Shown here one piece after another: positions 43,298 to 51,989 of a stretch of DNA of 59,958 nucleotides; within the stretch, counting starts at the first letter, position 1; each line of letters begins with the position of its first letter. Under the pieces are notes generated by a model. It worked only from the letters and a program-made list of their open reading frames with translations. It was not told the origin of the DNA and ran no database searches. This DNA is from a bacterium (GTDB taxonomy: Bacteria; Vulcanimicrobiota; Xenobia; Xenobiales; JADMJV01). The translations under genes and the position numbers were made by a program. The stretch covers positions 1 through 59,958 of the forward strand of contig JAFEBA010000051.1 of assembly GCA_018266105.1 (NCBI GenBank), read 5' to 3'.

Positions 43298-43947
43298 GTG
43301 GGAACAGGCTCCTTGACAATAAGATCGGCTTCAGTGGCTTCCAACACCTGTTGGGTGGTGAATCCAGGTTGAACTTCCAGTAGTTGCAGACCCTCAGGGG
43401 TCACTTTCATGACCGCCATCTCGGTCACGATGGTATCCACCACCTTGACGCCCGTCAGCGGCAGAGTGCATTTCTTCAATATTTTTGAGGCGCCATCCGG
43501 TCCCGTATGCTGCATGGCGATAATCACACGCCGGGAGCCGGCCACCAGATCCATCGCGCCACCCATACCCTTGACCATCTTGCCGGGAATCATCCAGTTG
43601 GCCAGGTTGCCCTGTTGGTCGACCTCCATGGCCCCGATCACGGTGATATCGATATGCCCCCCGCGCACGATGGCGAAGGACTCGGCCGCATTGAAGAAGC
43701 TGGAGCCGGGAATGGTGGTTACAGTCTCCTTGCCGGCGTTGATCAGGTCGGCGTCCTCCTCCCCCTCCAAGGGGTAATCCCCGATACCCATCAATCCATT
43801 CTCGGAATGCAAAATGACTTCGCAGCCTTCCGGAATGAAACTGGCAGCCAGAGTCGGGATACCGATTCCGAGATTGACGTAATAGCCGTCCCTAAACTCC
43901 TGCGCCACTCTTCTGGCGATTGACTCTCTTTTCGATGCGCTTGTCAT
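43285..43947 (-). CDS. scoB: 3-oxoacid CoA-transferase, subunit B
   Basis: A 220-residue CoA-transferase family I subunit B: VNLGIGIPTLAASFIPEGCE, then HSENGLMGIGDYPL with the catalytic glutamate in SENG, and GGHIDITVIGAMEVDQQGNL. It forms a heterodimer with ScoA and moves CoA between succinate and 3-oxoacids (or acetate and acetoacetate). Starts at ATG 43947 with GGGAGAACGCT before it, overlapping the scoA 3' end by 56 bp. The donor acid cannot be told from sequence. Confidence 0.93.
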   Translation of the reverse strand: MTSASKRESIARRVAQEFRDGYYVNLGIGIPTLAASFIPEGCEVILHSENGLMGIGDYPLEGEEDADLINAGKETVTTIPGSSFFNAAESFAIVRGGHIDITVIGAMEVDQQGNLANWMIPGKMVKGMGGAMDLVAGSRRVIIAMQHTGPDGASKILKKCTLPLTGVKVVDTIVTEMAVMKVTPEGLQLLEVQPGFTTQQVLEATEADLIVKEPVPTCPL

Positions 43948-44599
43948 AGCGTTCTCCCTTGATCACCATATCCACGAACACGCTGGGCGTGACGATTTGC
44001 TCCGGGTCTAACTGCCCGGCTTCCACGATTTCCTCAACCTCGGCCACCACAAAGTCAGCGGCCGTAGCCATCACCGGATTGAAATTGCGGGCCGTCATGC
44101 GATAGATCAGGTTGCCGTGGTTGTCCGCCTTATAGGCTTTGACGAAGGCCACGTTCCCGCGAATGGCGGTTTCCATCAGATACTCGCGCCCATTGAAGTT
44201 ACGCGTCTCTTTTCCCTCAGCTACGGGCGTGCCCACTCCGGTGGGAGTAAAGAATGCCGGGATACCGGCCCCTCCGGCGCGTACACGCTCGGCCAGAGTG
44301 CCCTGGGGATTGAGCTCGACCTCGATCTCGCCCTTGATGACCTTCTGCTCCAGAATCTTGTTCTCGCCAATGTAGCTGGAGATCATCTTCTTGACCTGAT
44401 TATTCTCGATCAGGAGCCCGATCCCGGCGCCTTCGACGCCTGCGTTGTTGCTGACAATGGTGAGATTCCTGGCGCCTTTGGCCTGCAAGGCCCGCACCAG
44501 GTTCTCAGGGATGCCGCACACGCCAAAACCACCCATTAGAATGGTGGACCCATCCTGGATTTTCGCCATCGCGGCTTCGATCGTTCCTACTTTATTCAA
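43892..44599 (-). CDS. scoA: 3-oxoacid CoA-transferase, subunit A
   Basis: A 235-residue subunit A: TILMGGFGVCGIPENLVRAL, the oxyanion loop NNAGVEGAGIGLLIENNQVK, GTLAERVRAGGAGIPAFFTP, GVGTPVAEGKE and the start of the second half with RGNVAFVKAYKADNHGNLIYRMTA. The ORF opens at 44683, but TTG 44599 follows AGAGGAG at 6 nt and matches the family N-terminus, so I use it. First gene of the scoA-scoB-dehydrogenase operon. Used for ketone-body or short-chain-acid activation. Confidence 0.93.
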   Translation of the reverse strand: MNKVGTIEAAMAKIQDGSTILMGGFGVCGIPENLVRALQAKGARNLTIVSNNAGVEGAGIGLLIENNQVKKMISSYIGENKILEQKVIKGEIEVELNPQGTLAERVRAGGAGIPAFFTPTGVGTPVAEGKETRNFNGREYLMETAIRGNVAFVKAYKADNHGNLIYRMTARNFNPVMATAADFVVAEVEEIVEAGQLDPEQIVTPSVFVDMVIKGERYDKRIEKRVNRQKSGAGV

Positions 44600-44666
44600 G
44601 GCTGCTCCTCTCAAGAGGGCAACTTTATACCCAGGGGTGCGAGCGGCAAATCCCGAAGTTTTCGGG

Positions 44667-46823
44667 ATGCTCACCGCACGCAAGTTACCAGCCGTTTTAC
44701 AAGATCTGATGTCTCAGGAGGCCAGCACGGCCCAGGCCCAGATTCGCCGAACCACACGCTGCACTCCCAAGGAAGCCCGAGACGTGTACGAGGCCCTCAA
44801 AGACGGGGTCTACGCCGTGCTGCAATTTCCGGACATGGTGGCGCTGCTGCTGGGCGATCCTCAACCCGGCCTGCTCAAGCGATTCTTCAGCCAGCGCTCC
44901 AGTTTGCTGCGCAAACTGCGCCGAGGAGCGCGTCTGGAGGCCATGAGCGAGGTGATGGCCGACGGTGATATCAATCAGGCTCAGGCCCGGGATTTTCTGG
45001 CCGGACTGCAAGCTCAGGGCGACAACTGGCAAAGGCTGATGCAGCTCTACCACGATCCGAGCGATGACTTCTTTGAAAAGCGACCGCAGCCCAAGCAAGC
45101 CGAGGGCGTTAGCATCGAGCTGGTCTTTCCACCCGAGAAGTTCGACCCTGAGCTGCTGCTGGAGTGGCTGCGCAAGGGACAGCATCGCGCCGCCACGCGC
45201 TGGGTGCGCCAACTCTCGGGCGCCAGCCGGCAAGAGTGCCAGGAAATGATCGACCGCCTGGAAGAGATGGTCTACGAAGGGCACCCCGACCCCTGGCGAG
45301 TGGCCTCCCGGCTCTGGCCGGCAGTGGTTGCGCCACTGGCCGGCATGCCCAACCCCGACTGGCTGGAAAGCCTGGAGGAGAAGCGCGAGCAGTTGACCGA
45401 GCAGATTCTCAATCGACGCTCCTCAGCGGCCTCCCAACTGGTCTCCGAAACCGTAGGCTGCAGCGCCATCGAAGCCCGCCGCTTCCTGCGCCTGCTGGGC
45501 GATTGCCAGATCTGGGAAAAGACCATCCTGACCTTTACCACCGGGCGAATCTTCACTCCCTCCCCACCCAAGCTCCAGCTCGAAGCCCCTAGGCCCAGAG
45601 TCAAAGCGCCCACGCCGTTGGTGGCTGCAACTCCGGCCGCTCCACCTTCGGAAAGCCAGGATGTCCCAGCCTGGCTGAGCGCGCCGGGTCCCGTTCCGAG
45701 CGAGACGGTCTTGACCGGGCCGGCTCCGTCCTCTCCCTGGGCGACTGAACGCGAAAAAGAGAAGCTGGAAGCCGAAACTGCCCGCGAGCAAGAACGCCAG
45801 AACGCCGAGCAGGCTCGCCAGAAAGAAAGGGAAGACTCTGACCGGCGCCGCCATCAAGAAATGGAAGAGGCCGACCGGCGTCGTCATCAGGAAAGCGAGG
45901 CCACTGAATCGGCCAGAGCGCGCGAAATGGCGGACACTCAAAAGTCCCGGGAACTTGAGGCGAAGTCCACGGCTGAGGCCCGCAAACGCGAGTCGGCCGC
46001 CAATCAGTCTCAGGTCGAGCTGCCTCCAGCCGGCAACCTGACGGTGACCGCCGGAGTCGCCGCAGCAACCGCTTCGGTGACGGCAGCCGCAGCCTCGGGC
46101 TTGCAGGCCCCTCAAAAGCTGGACCTGTCCGACACCGACATGGTGCTGGATCGCCTGACTCGACTGGGTGAAGCCTGCGCCAACCAGAATGCGGGCGAAG
46201 CCCTGTTCATCCTGGACGAAATGGAGCAGGCGGGCTTCAATCGGGACTACGTGGCAGCTCGCTTTCCAGCCTTACTGCCTCTGCTGCCTGACGACCCCTG
46301 GAGCGATCAACTGGAAGAACTTGGTAAGTTCGCCCCGACCCTGTCGAAAGTCATTAAGGGTCAGGCCAATCCGGCTCAACTGGCTCAAGAACTGCTGAAG
46401 GCGGGAGAACTGGACCAGGTGGTCATGGCCCTGGAAAAGGCCTGGAAAACCAAAAACAAGGCGGACGTAGAAAACGCTATGGCTCTGCTCAAGCGCAACC
46501 CGCATTTGACCGAGCAGGTCAACCAGCGGCTGCCCTGGCTGGGCGACCTGATGGACCTGGATCGGGACGGCAAACCCGATGTGATGGAGGCCATCGACGA
46601 CCCCGGAGCCTACTTCTCCGATCTGATGCGCACGCGTTTCCCCGATCTGGCGGCCCGCCTGGGAGAAACCCGCATCGAGAAGATTAAGGAAATTCTCCCG
46701 GAACTGCTGCAGGCCATGAAAGAACGCAATATGCGTGGCGTGATGAGAGTCATGTCCCGGCTGCGCCTCGGCCCCAGTGACGTAAAAGCTCTGCTGGCCG
46801 CTCTCAAGCACATGCATCACTGA
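44667..46823 (+). CDS. large EF-hand coiled-coil protein
   Basis: A 718-residue protein in three parts: residues 1-300 helical with an RRGARLEAMSEVMADGDINQ stretch; 300-470 a Pro-rich and then heavily charged coiled coil (EREKEKLEAETAREQERQ, RRRHQEMEEADRRRHQES, the RRRHQE block repeated); 480-718 helical with a calcium-type loop DLDRDGKPDVMEA. No signal peptide is seen, so it is probably cytosolic or exported by another route. It is divergent from scoA. ATG 44667 sits on a short palindrome TCCCGAAGTTTTCGGGA; ATG 44709 is the alternative start. Function unknown. Confidence 0.7.
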   Translation: MLTARKLPAVLQDLMSQEASTAQAQIRRTTRCTPKEARDVYEALKDGVYAVLQFPDMVALLLGDPQPGLLKRFFSQRSSLLRKLRRGARLEAMSEVMADGDINQAQARDFLAGLQAQGDNWQRLMQLYHDPSDDFFEKRPQPKQAEGVSIELVFPPEKFDPELLLEWLRKGQHRAATRWVRQLSGASRQECQEMIDRLEEMVYEGHPDPWRVASRLWPAVVAPLAGMPNPDWLESLEEKREQLTEQILNRRSSAASQLVSETVGCSAIEARRFLRLLGDCQIWEKTILTFTTGRIFTPSPPKLQLEAPRPRVKAPTPLVAATPAAPPSESQDVPAWLSAPGPVPSETVLTGPAPSSPWATEREKEKLEAETAREQERQNAEQARQKEREDSDRRRHQEMEEADRRRHQESEATESARAREMADTQKSRELEAKSTAEARKRESAANQSQVELPPAGNLTVTAGVAAATASVTAAAASGLQAPQKLDLSDTDMVLDRLTRLGEACANQNAGEALFILDEMEQAGFNRDYVAARFPALLPLLPDDPWSDQLEELGKFAPTLSKVIKGQANPAQLAQELLKAGELDQVVMALEKAWKTKNKADVENAMALLKRNPHLTEQVNQRLPWLGDLMDLDRDGKPDVMEAIDDPGAYFSDLMRTRFPDLAARLGETRIEKIKEILPELLQAMKERNMRGVMRVMSRLRLGPSDVKALLAALKHMHH

Positions 46824-46864
46824 GATCCGTGACCAGAGTCACGGCACCGAGCCTGGCGCTCCTC

Positions 46865-46870
46865 TACTCT
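46865..46870 (+). promoter_or_regulatory. putative -10 element for a leaderless mRNA
   Basis: TACTCT ends 6 nt before ATG 46877; no Shine-Dalgarno. Same spacing as the -10s before 13515, 21090 and 48917 (minus). Confidence 0.4.
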
Positions 46871-46876
46871 GAGAAC

Positions 46877-47284
46877 ATGAAATACACTGTGCTGGCGCTG
46901 GCCGCTATCGCTCTGGCTCTTTGGGACTCGCGCCCTGCCCGCAAGAAGAGCCTGACCATCGAGGAGAAAGACGGCCTTACGGTGGCCAGGGTGGATGGAC
47001 AGATCGTGCGCGTGCGGGGCGGCTACGAGGAAGTCATGAGCTTTCTCGATCCCAGCCGTAAAACGGAAAAGCCACCTCTTCCCGACGACCTGGATATCGA
47101 CTCTCTAAAGTCCTACCACTGTGGATGCCCCCACTGCGGCAAGATGTCCCTTTATGGTGAAAACACCTGGCACTATCAAGTGCTCAGCATGACCCGCGAG
47201 CGCTGGGACAACACCACAACCTATCTGACCCGCTGCAAAAGCTGCCTGGGACTGATGAAGTCCACCGTGGACCACCAGGACTGA
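46877..47284 (+). CDS. membrane-anchored zinc-binding protein
   Basis: A 135-residue protein with one N-terminal hydrophobic helix (MKYTVLALAAIALALWD), a short polar linker, and a CxCxxC...CxxC zinc site (CGCPHCGKMS and CKSCLG). The frame extends upstream to 46829, but ATG 46877 matches the helix start. No family recognised. Redox or structural zinc are both possible. Confidence 0.65.
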   Translation: MKYTVLALAAIALALWDSRPARKKSLTIEEKDGLTVARVDGQIVRVRGGYEEVMSFLDPSRKTEKPPLPDDLDIDSLKSYHCGCPHCGKMSLYGENTWHYQVLSMTRERWDNTTTYLTRCKSCLGLMKSTVDHQD

Positions 47285-47302
47285 ATTGGCTGGCCGCTGC
47301 CC

Positions 47303-47647
47303 CTACTTGCCCGGGTCTCGATGCACGGAAAGTTCCTCATCCACCGGGTCGGGACGACGCCAACGCCAGGCCGCCAGAGGACAGAAAAGGGCAGCCGGAA
47401 TGAAGCCGGTGAGGATCATCGGGTCGTCGATGTCTCCTTTTCCGTCCAGAATCGCGATTAGAAAGCACAGGCCCAGAAGCACAAGACAGGCCAGGGGCAA
47501 TATCCAAGGATTGATGGTGCGCTTGGGGACCAGGCGGTTCCAAAGCGCGGACAGGCCCCAACCGGGTAGCACCAGAATCAAATAGCCGCCCGCAACCAGG
47601 CCAAAAGAGTACGCGACCGGATCGGTGATTTCGGCTTGAGTCGCCAT
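47303..47647 (-). CDS. small membrane protein (114 aa)
   Basis: A 114-residue protein with three predicted membrane helices (FGLVAGGYLILVLPGWGLSA, WILPLACLVLLGLCFLIAIL, MILTGFIPAALFCPLAAWRW) and a charged C-terminal tail. The frame opens at TTG 47656; ATG 47647 is chosen. No family recognised. It is convergent with 46877-47284, 18 bp apart, and lies 49 bp beyond the stop codon of the same-strand add gene. Confidence 0.6.
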   Translation of the reverse strand: MATQAEITDPVAYSFGLVAGGYLILVLPGWGLSALWNRLVPKRTINPWILPLACLVLLGLCFLIAILDGKGDIDDPMILTGFIPAALFCPLAAWRWRRPDPVDEELSVHRDPGK

Positions 47648-47696
47648 CTGATGCAATTTCGCCAGGGGGGTGGCGGGACCTGGGCCTCAACGGCTC

Positions 47697-48917
47697 TTAG
47701 CCTGCGGCTGGACCGCCGATTCGGTAGAGCTTCGACTCAAAGCGCTTCATGTCGCGATCAAAGCTGGCCAGCAACGCCGTTTTCTCCTGGCCCGGCAAAA
47801 AGGCCGCCTGCACCGCATTGCGGGCCACACCTTGCAGTTGCTGCAGCGAAAGGCCGGTGTTCTCGGCCAGACTGGTGTATTCGTGAGCCAGGTTGACATC
47901 GAAGATGTGGCGGTCGTCGGTATTGATGGTGACCGGAATTCCAAATTCCATATAGGTCTTGAGGGGATAAGCCTTGAGGTCGGGCGTGACATTGAGCAAC
48001 TTGTTGCTCTCGGGGCACATTTCCAAAACCGTGCCCTTGTCGCGCAGGGCCTGCATGGCCGCCGGGTCCTCGTGCAGGCGCACGCCGTGACCGATTCGCT
48101 GAGCGTGGCACAACTCCACGGCCTGCATGACACTCTCCGGCCCGCGCGCCTCGCCGGCGTGAATCGTGATACCCAGCCCGTTGGCCTTAGCATACTCAAA
48201 AACCTCAGCGAACTTGGAAGCGGGATGATTGACCTCATCGCCAGCCAGATCCAGACCAACGATACCTCGGTCTTTGCGTGCCACGGCCGCGCGAGCGATT
48301 TCCCAAGCCGATTCGACGGGATAGGAGCGGTTGATCGAGGCGATCAGTCTGCCTTCCACGCCCAAGTCTTTCTTGGCCTTCTCCATGCCGTCCAGGACCG
48401 AATCCAGCACCTGGTCGATGGACACCTTTTCAGTATTCTTGCGCGGGTTGATGCGCAGCTCGGTATAGACGATGTTCTCGCGAGCGTTGTCGTCGATACA
48501 CTCGTAAGCCAGTCGACTCAGAGTCTCGGGACGATCGAAGACGAACCGAAAATGGTCGAACTTTTTAAGGAAGTCCAGCAGATTCTCCCCCTGGCGCATC
48601 CCAATCTTCTGCTTCAGTTCTTCCACCGTGGGGGCAGGCAAGGGCAGTTGATACTGGTCGGCAATGTCCAGGATGGTCTGAGGCCGAACTGAACCCTCCA
48701 CATGCGTGTGCAGCTCCGCCTTGGGCATCTGCCGCATCCATTCCTGAAACTGGGCCTTTGAAACGAAGTGTCCCTGAGCGCTGCCAGCCCAACCGTCCAC
48801 GTAGACCGGCTGGCCGCCGGGTGCGAAGCTGTCCGACTGGGCACAGCCGGAATCACATTGACCTTTGTTGTTGGCCGGCTTGTATGTGTAGCTCGGCGTC
48901 TTCCCCTGAACTTGCAT
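47697..48917 (-). CDS. add: adenosine deaminase
   Basis: A 406-residue adenosine/AMP-deaminase family enzyme. Zinc and catalytic motifs: AELHTHVEGSV, the glutamate in IHAGEARGP, IGHGVRL, and the metal-binding Asp in NTDDRH (most members have NTDDP). It hydrolyses adenosine to inosine, or 6-aminodeoxyfutalosine in some lineages. There are ~65 extra N-terminal residues before the first motif, including CDSGCAQSD and an MQVQGKTPS start. ATG 48917 follows TAAGCT at 6 nt without a ribosome site, so I prefer it to GTG 48923. No purine gene is adjacent. Confidence 0.9.
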   Translation of the reverse strand: MQVQGKTPSYTYKPANNKGQCDSGCAQSDSFAPGGQPVYVDGWAGSAQGHFVSKAQFQEWMRQMPKAELHTHVEGSVRPQTILDIADQYQLPLPAPTVEELKQKIGMRQGENLLDFLKKFDHFRFVFDRPETLSRLAYECIDDNARENIVYTELRINPRKNTEKVSIDQVLDSVLDGMEKAKKDLGVEGRLIASINRSYPVESAWEIARAAVARKDRGIVGLDLAGDEVNHPASKFAEVFEYAKANGLGITIHAGEARGPESVMQAVELCHAQRIGHGVRLHEDPAAMQALRDKGTVLEMCPESNKLLNVTPDLKAYPLKTYMEFGIPVTINTDDRHIFDVNLAHEYTSLAENTGLSLQQLQGVARNAVQAAFLPGQEKTALLASFDRDMKRFESKLYRIGGPAAG

Positions 48918-48923
48918 GCCCAC

Positions 48924-48929
48924 AGCTTA
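48924..48929 (-). promoter_or_regulatory. putative -10 element for a leaderless mRNA
   Basis: On the minus strand TAAGCT ends 6 nt before ATG 48917 of add, with no Shine-Dalgarno in the leader. Confidence 0.4.
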
Positions 48930-49015
48930 AGCCAAAACCATGAAATTTTTCCGAAGTTCAGCCCCAGAACGGGAATTGCTCGCGAGAAAGGAGCGGCTCC
49001 GCCGCGACCGCTTGG

Positions 49016-50092
49016 ATGGGGCAGTTCACAGCGAGTCCGCGTAGGGGAAAGGCACCTCTTCGAGAACTCGAAGCGGTGGGGACGGCCGGCCATCAAGAGC
49101 TCGTGATTTTACTGCGTTGTTTCGCCACCGCCTTCGGAGCCGGGGTGCCACTCGTCGCCTGCCTGGAGCTGCTGGCGCGGCAGTGTCAGGATCGCCGACT
49201 CGGCGTGGCTTTCCGCCAGGCCAGTCAGCGTTTGCAGTCCGGACAGCCCTTGTCCAAAGCGCTGCGAGCACAGAGAATCTTAAACGATCTGCAATGCCGC
49301 CTGATCGAAATCAGCGAGCGCACAGGTTCTCTCCACGCGGCTCTGGAGAAATTGGCCTTTAACCAGGAGCAACTTTTTCAACAAGAACTCAACCTGCGCC
49401 GCAGCCTGACCCTACCGGCCCTGACCTTAGGAGCCTGTTTGCTGCTGGTTACGATTGCTCCCTGTCTGCTCTTTGAGGGGATCTTCGGGTTCCTGCGTGA
49501 ATCGCAGCTTCCCCTCCCCTGGCCCACCCGCTGGGTCATGGCACTGGCGGGACTCTTTCGCCAGCCCGGGTTCTGGCTGGTTGGTCTGGCTGGGGCTGCT
49601 ATTCTGGGTCCCCGACTGCAGCCACGGCTCCAGAGCCTGCTGGGCAAGCTTCCCCTCTATTCTCGACTCGTTCGCCGCCGCTCGCTGCATCGATTTACCC
49701 AATCAATGGGGCTCATGCTGGAACTGGGAATGCCCCTCCTGGAGAGTCTCGAACTGGCTGGACGAAGCACTGGCCAGGCGGAATTCGAGCAGGCCAGCCA
49801 TCAAGTGGCGGAACTGGTGAAGCAAGGTCATTCGGTTCCGGCGGCTTTGAATCAAAGCCCGGAGTGCTTCCCAGCATCCCTGGTCCAGGCTGCGCAGGCC
49901 GGAGAAGAATGCGGTCGACTTCCTGAATTATTACTCCGCCTGTGCGACCTTTACGAGCTTGAGTTGGAGCTGGCGATCGGCGCTTTGACTCGGGCAGCCG
50001 AACCCTTAATTCTATGTCTTGTGGGCGGAATCGTCGGGTTTACGGTGGTGGCCACCATGCTGCCGCTGGTCGAACTCCTGAATCGGTTCTAA
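49016..50092 (+). CDS. second GspF/PilC-type membrane protein
   Basis: A 358-residue GspF family protein with both T2SSF repeats (LLRCFATAFGAGVPLVACLE and IEISERTGSLHAALEKLAFN; QSMGLMLELGMPLLESLELA and VQAAQAGEECGRLPELLLRL) and three membrane helices, ending LCLVGGIVGFTVVATMLPLV. It is the platform of a pilus or type II-like apparatus. It lies tail-to-tail with the kinase gene of the pseudopilin operon (2 bp between stops), so it probably belongs with it. The start is uncertain; GTG 49103 is an alternative that would begin at the first domain. Confidence 0.87.
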   Translation: MGQFTASPRRGKAPLRELEAVGTAGHQELVILLRCFATAFGAGVPLVACLELLARQCQDRRLGVAFRQASQRLQSGQPLSKALRAQRILNDLQCRLIEISERTGSLHAALEKLAFNQEQLFQQELNLRRSLTLPALTLGACLLLVTIAPCLLFEGIFGFLRESQLPLPWPTRWVMALAGLFRQPGFWLVGLAGAAILGPRLQPRLQSLLGKLPLYSRLVRRRSLHRFTQSMGLMLELGMPLLESLELAGRSTGQAEFEQASHQVAELVKQGHSVPAALNQSPECFPASLVQAAQAGEECGRLPELLLRLCDLYELELELAIGALTRAAEPLILCLVGGIVGFTVVATMLPLVELLNRF

Positions 50093-50094
50093 CT

Positions 50095-51393
50095 TTAGCG
50101 AGGGGCGACCAGCTCTTTCAGGACGCAAGCTAGATCGGGAAAACGTTGAGCCGGCTCTTTGGCCAACATTGTTCGCAGCAGAGACCAGAGCCAGGGAGCC
50201 ATACCCTCAGGTTCCGGAACTTCAGAGTGGACGTGCTGAACGGCCACTGCGATCGGAGTCTCACCCAGGAAAGGCGGCCTCCCGGTCAGCAACTCATAGG
50301 CCAGACAGCCCAGACTATACTGATCGGTAAGACGACTGGTTGGCTCGCCTCCCATCAGTTCTGGAGCCATATAGGCGGGCGTGCCCAGCAGGGTTCCCTC
50401 GACAGTAATCGTGGTCGTTCCTTGACCTCGAGATAGTCCAAAGTCGGTCAGACGAAGCTTGCCGTCCTGGCCAAAGACCACATTCTCGGGTTTGATATCT
50501 CGATGAATGATACCCAATCGATGCACCTCCATCACAACCGAGACCAGCTCACGAAAATAGGCCAATGCCTCGGATTCAGAGACTCTGCCCTGCCCCAGCA
50601 CGTGCCGCAGATCGGTCTCTCCCAGTAATTCTAAAACGAGGTAGAAGCGACCCTGGTGTTCACCGTAGTCCTGGAGATAAGGCAGATGGGGGTGGCGTAG
50701 TTGAGAAAGGGCCTTCATCTCTCTGCGAAAGCGTCCCTCGAAGTCAATGTCCCCCCGCAGACGCTTGAGGGCGAACTCGCGTCCCTGCTCGTCCTTGACC
50801 CGATAAACCGTCGCAGACGCTCCCTGCCCGATCAGGCCAACCACCTCGTAGCCAGCCAGCTTATCTCCAGACTGCAGCTCCTCCCCCAAAAGCTGGTCGA
50901 CGACGGGCGAGCCAACGTGCCTCTGCAAACGCCTTTGCCCGGCCGCCGCCAGAACGAGAACGCCCAGTCCCAGGACGCCCCAGGCTCCGTATCGGTCCCG
51001 TGAGAAACTCCATCGCTGTGCGGGGGTCAGATACACCGATAGATTTCCCACCTGGGGGTAACGCCCCCAGCCCGCCAGTTCCCCAGGAAGAACCCTGGCC
51101 ATATGAGCAACGGCTGGGGCAGCGATGGCTTGCGGCGGCCCCTCGGGGGAGTAAACGAAGTAAAGCAACCACGGGTCGTTCCACTCACTCTCGGCCAGCT
51201 CCAACTGAATGGGCTTGTCGGTGGAACCCAGACAGGCATCCCCGCCCGGGGGTCGGTCGGGCAGGTATCGATAGACCCAAAGGCGCTCAGGCCAGGTGTG
51301 AAACTGGACTGGATAGAGGTGCTTTCCCGGTTGAGCCATGGCAAGGCCGGGGCCGAAGAAAGCCAGGCCAATGAGCAGTCCAATCAGCTTCAC
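50095..51393 (-). CDS. membrane Ser/Thr protein kinase with an N-terminal extracytoplasmic domain
   Basis: A 432-residue protein in an unusual order: signal peptide (to about residue 20), ~120-residue extracytoplasmic region, a membrane helix (AWGVLGLGVLVLAAAG) near residue 150, then a complete Hanks kinase domain: IGQGASATVYRV, ALKRL, HRDIKPENVVF, LTDFGLSRG, GTPAYMAPELM, DQYSLGCLAYELLTGR. Most bacterial PASTA/PknB kinases have the kinase first. GTG 51393 overlaps the stop of the preceding pseudopilin gene (GTGA), so it is cotranslated with it. Likely senses an envelope signal. Confidence 0.9.
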   Translation of the reverse strand: MKLIGLLIGLAFFGPGLAMAQPGKHLYPVQFHTWPERLWVYRYLPDRPPGGDACLGSTDKPIQLELAESEWNDPWLLYFVYSPEGPPQAIAAPAVAHMARVLPGELAGWGRYPQVGNLSVYLTPAQRWSFSRDRYGAWGVLGLGVLVLAAAGQRRLQRHVGSPVVDQLLGEELQSGDKLAGYEVVGLIGQGASATVYRVKDEQGREFALKRLRGDIDFEGRFRREMKALSQLRHPHLPYLQDYGEHQGRFYLVLELLGETDLRHVLGQGRVSESEALAYFRELVSVVMEVHRLGIIHRDIKPENVVFGQDGKLRLTDFGLSRGQGTTTITVEGTLLGTPAYMAPELMGGEPTSRLTDQYSLGCLAYELLTGRPPFLGETPIAVAVQHVHSEVPEPEGMAPWLWSLLRTMLAKEPAQRFPDLACVLKELVAPR

Positions 51394-51989
51394 GGACACG
51401 AGGGCAGATACAGTTCTTGCTTCAGCTCGACTCGAACCTGCTGAGGCTGACCGTAGACTCGATCGTAGAGAATGGCCAGGCGCGGGTGCAACGGAGAACT
51501 GATGTTTTCTGCGGACAAGCTCGAGCCCAGATCAAATTCGAGGATCTCCGTATAATTCTCCTGACCGGCAGCAGGCAGCTCCATCAGACGCTCCATTTCC
51601 ACCCTGCTGACTCGCCTCGGCTCTTCAGCCTGGAGAGATAACTGTTCGAACTGCTTGCGCCGCACGCGCTGCAAACCCGTGTCACCGACATAAACGATCA
51701 GCCGATGATCGGAATAGACCGGTCTGCCGCTGTTGGAAATCGTTTGCAGGGGTTGAATGGCCAGAGCCTTCAGCTCGGGCTGCCAGCTCACTCCGGCGGA
51801 GGTGGTTGAGCGCAAGTCTCTGAGCAGATGAGAATACAAAACCTGAGCCCTCTGCAGGCGAGCATTTTCACGCAGGTTGACGTAGCCGAAGCGAAAAACG
51901 CGAGAAAGAAAGGTCGCCATCAGCACCGCCAGAAGTCCCAACAGGGCGGTGAGGATCAAGACCTCGGTCAAAGTAAATGCTCGCTTCAT
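51390..51989 (-). CDS. prepilin-like protein
   Basis: A 199-residue pseudopilin: leader MKRA, cleavage point before FTLTEVLILTALLGLLAVLM with the Glu at position 5 and a long hydrophobic helix, then a soluble beta-rich domain. The -1 residue is Ala instead of the usual Gly. Pseudopilins are cleaved by PilD-type peptidase and build the pseudopilus of type II secretion, type IV pilus or DNA-uptake machines. It overlaps the previous pilin-like gene's stop by 4 bp and the kinase gene's start. Confidence 0.85.
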   Translation of the reverse strand: MKRAFTLTEVLILTALLGLLAVLMATFLSRVFRFGYVNLRENARLQRAQVLYSHLLRDLRSTTSAGVSWQPELKALAIQPLQTISNSGRPVYSDHRLIVYVGDTGLQRVRRKQFEQLSLQAEEPRRVSRVEMERLMELPAAGQENYTEILEFDLGSSLSAENISSPLHPRLAILYDRVYGQPQQVRVELKQELYLPSCP

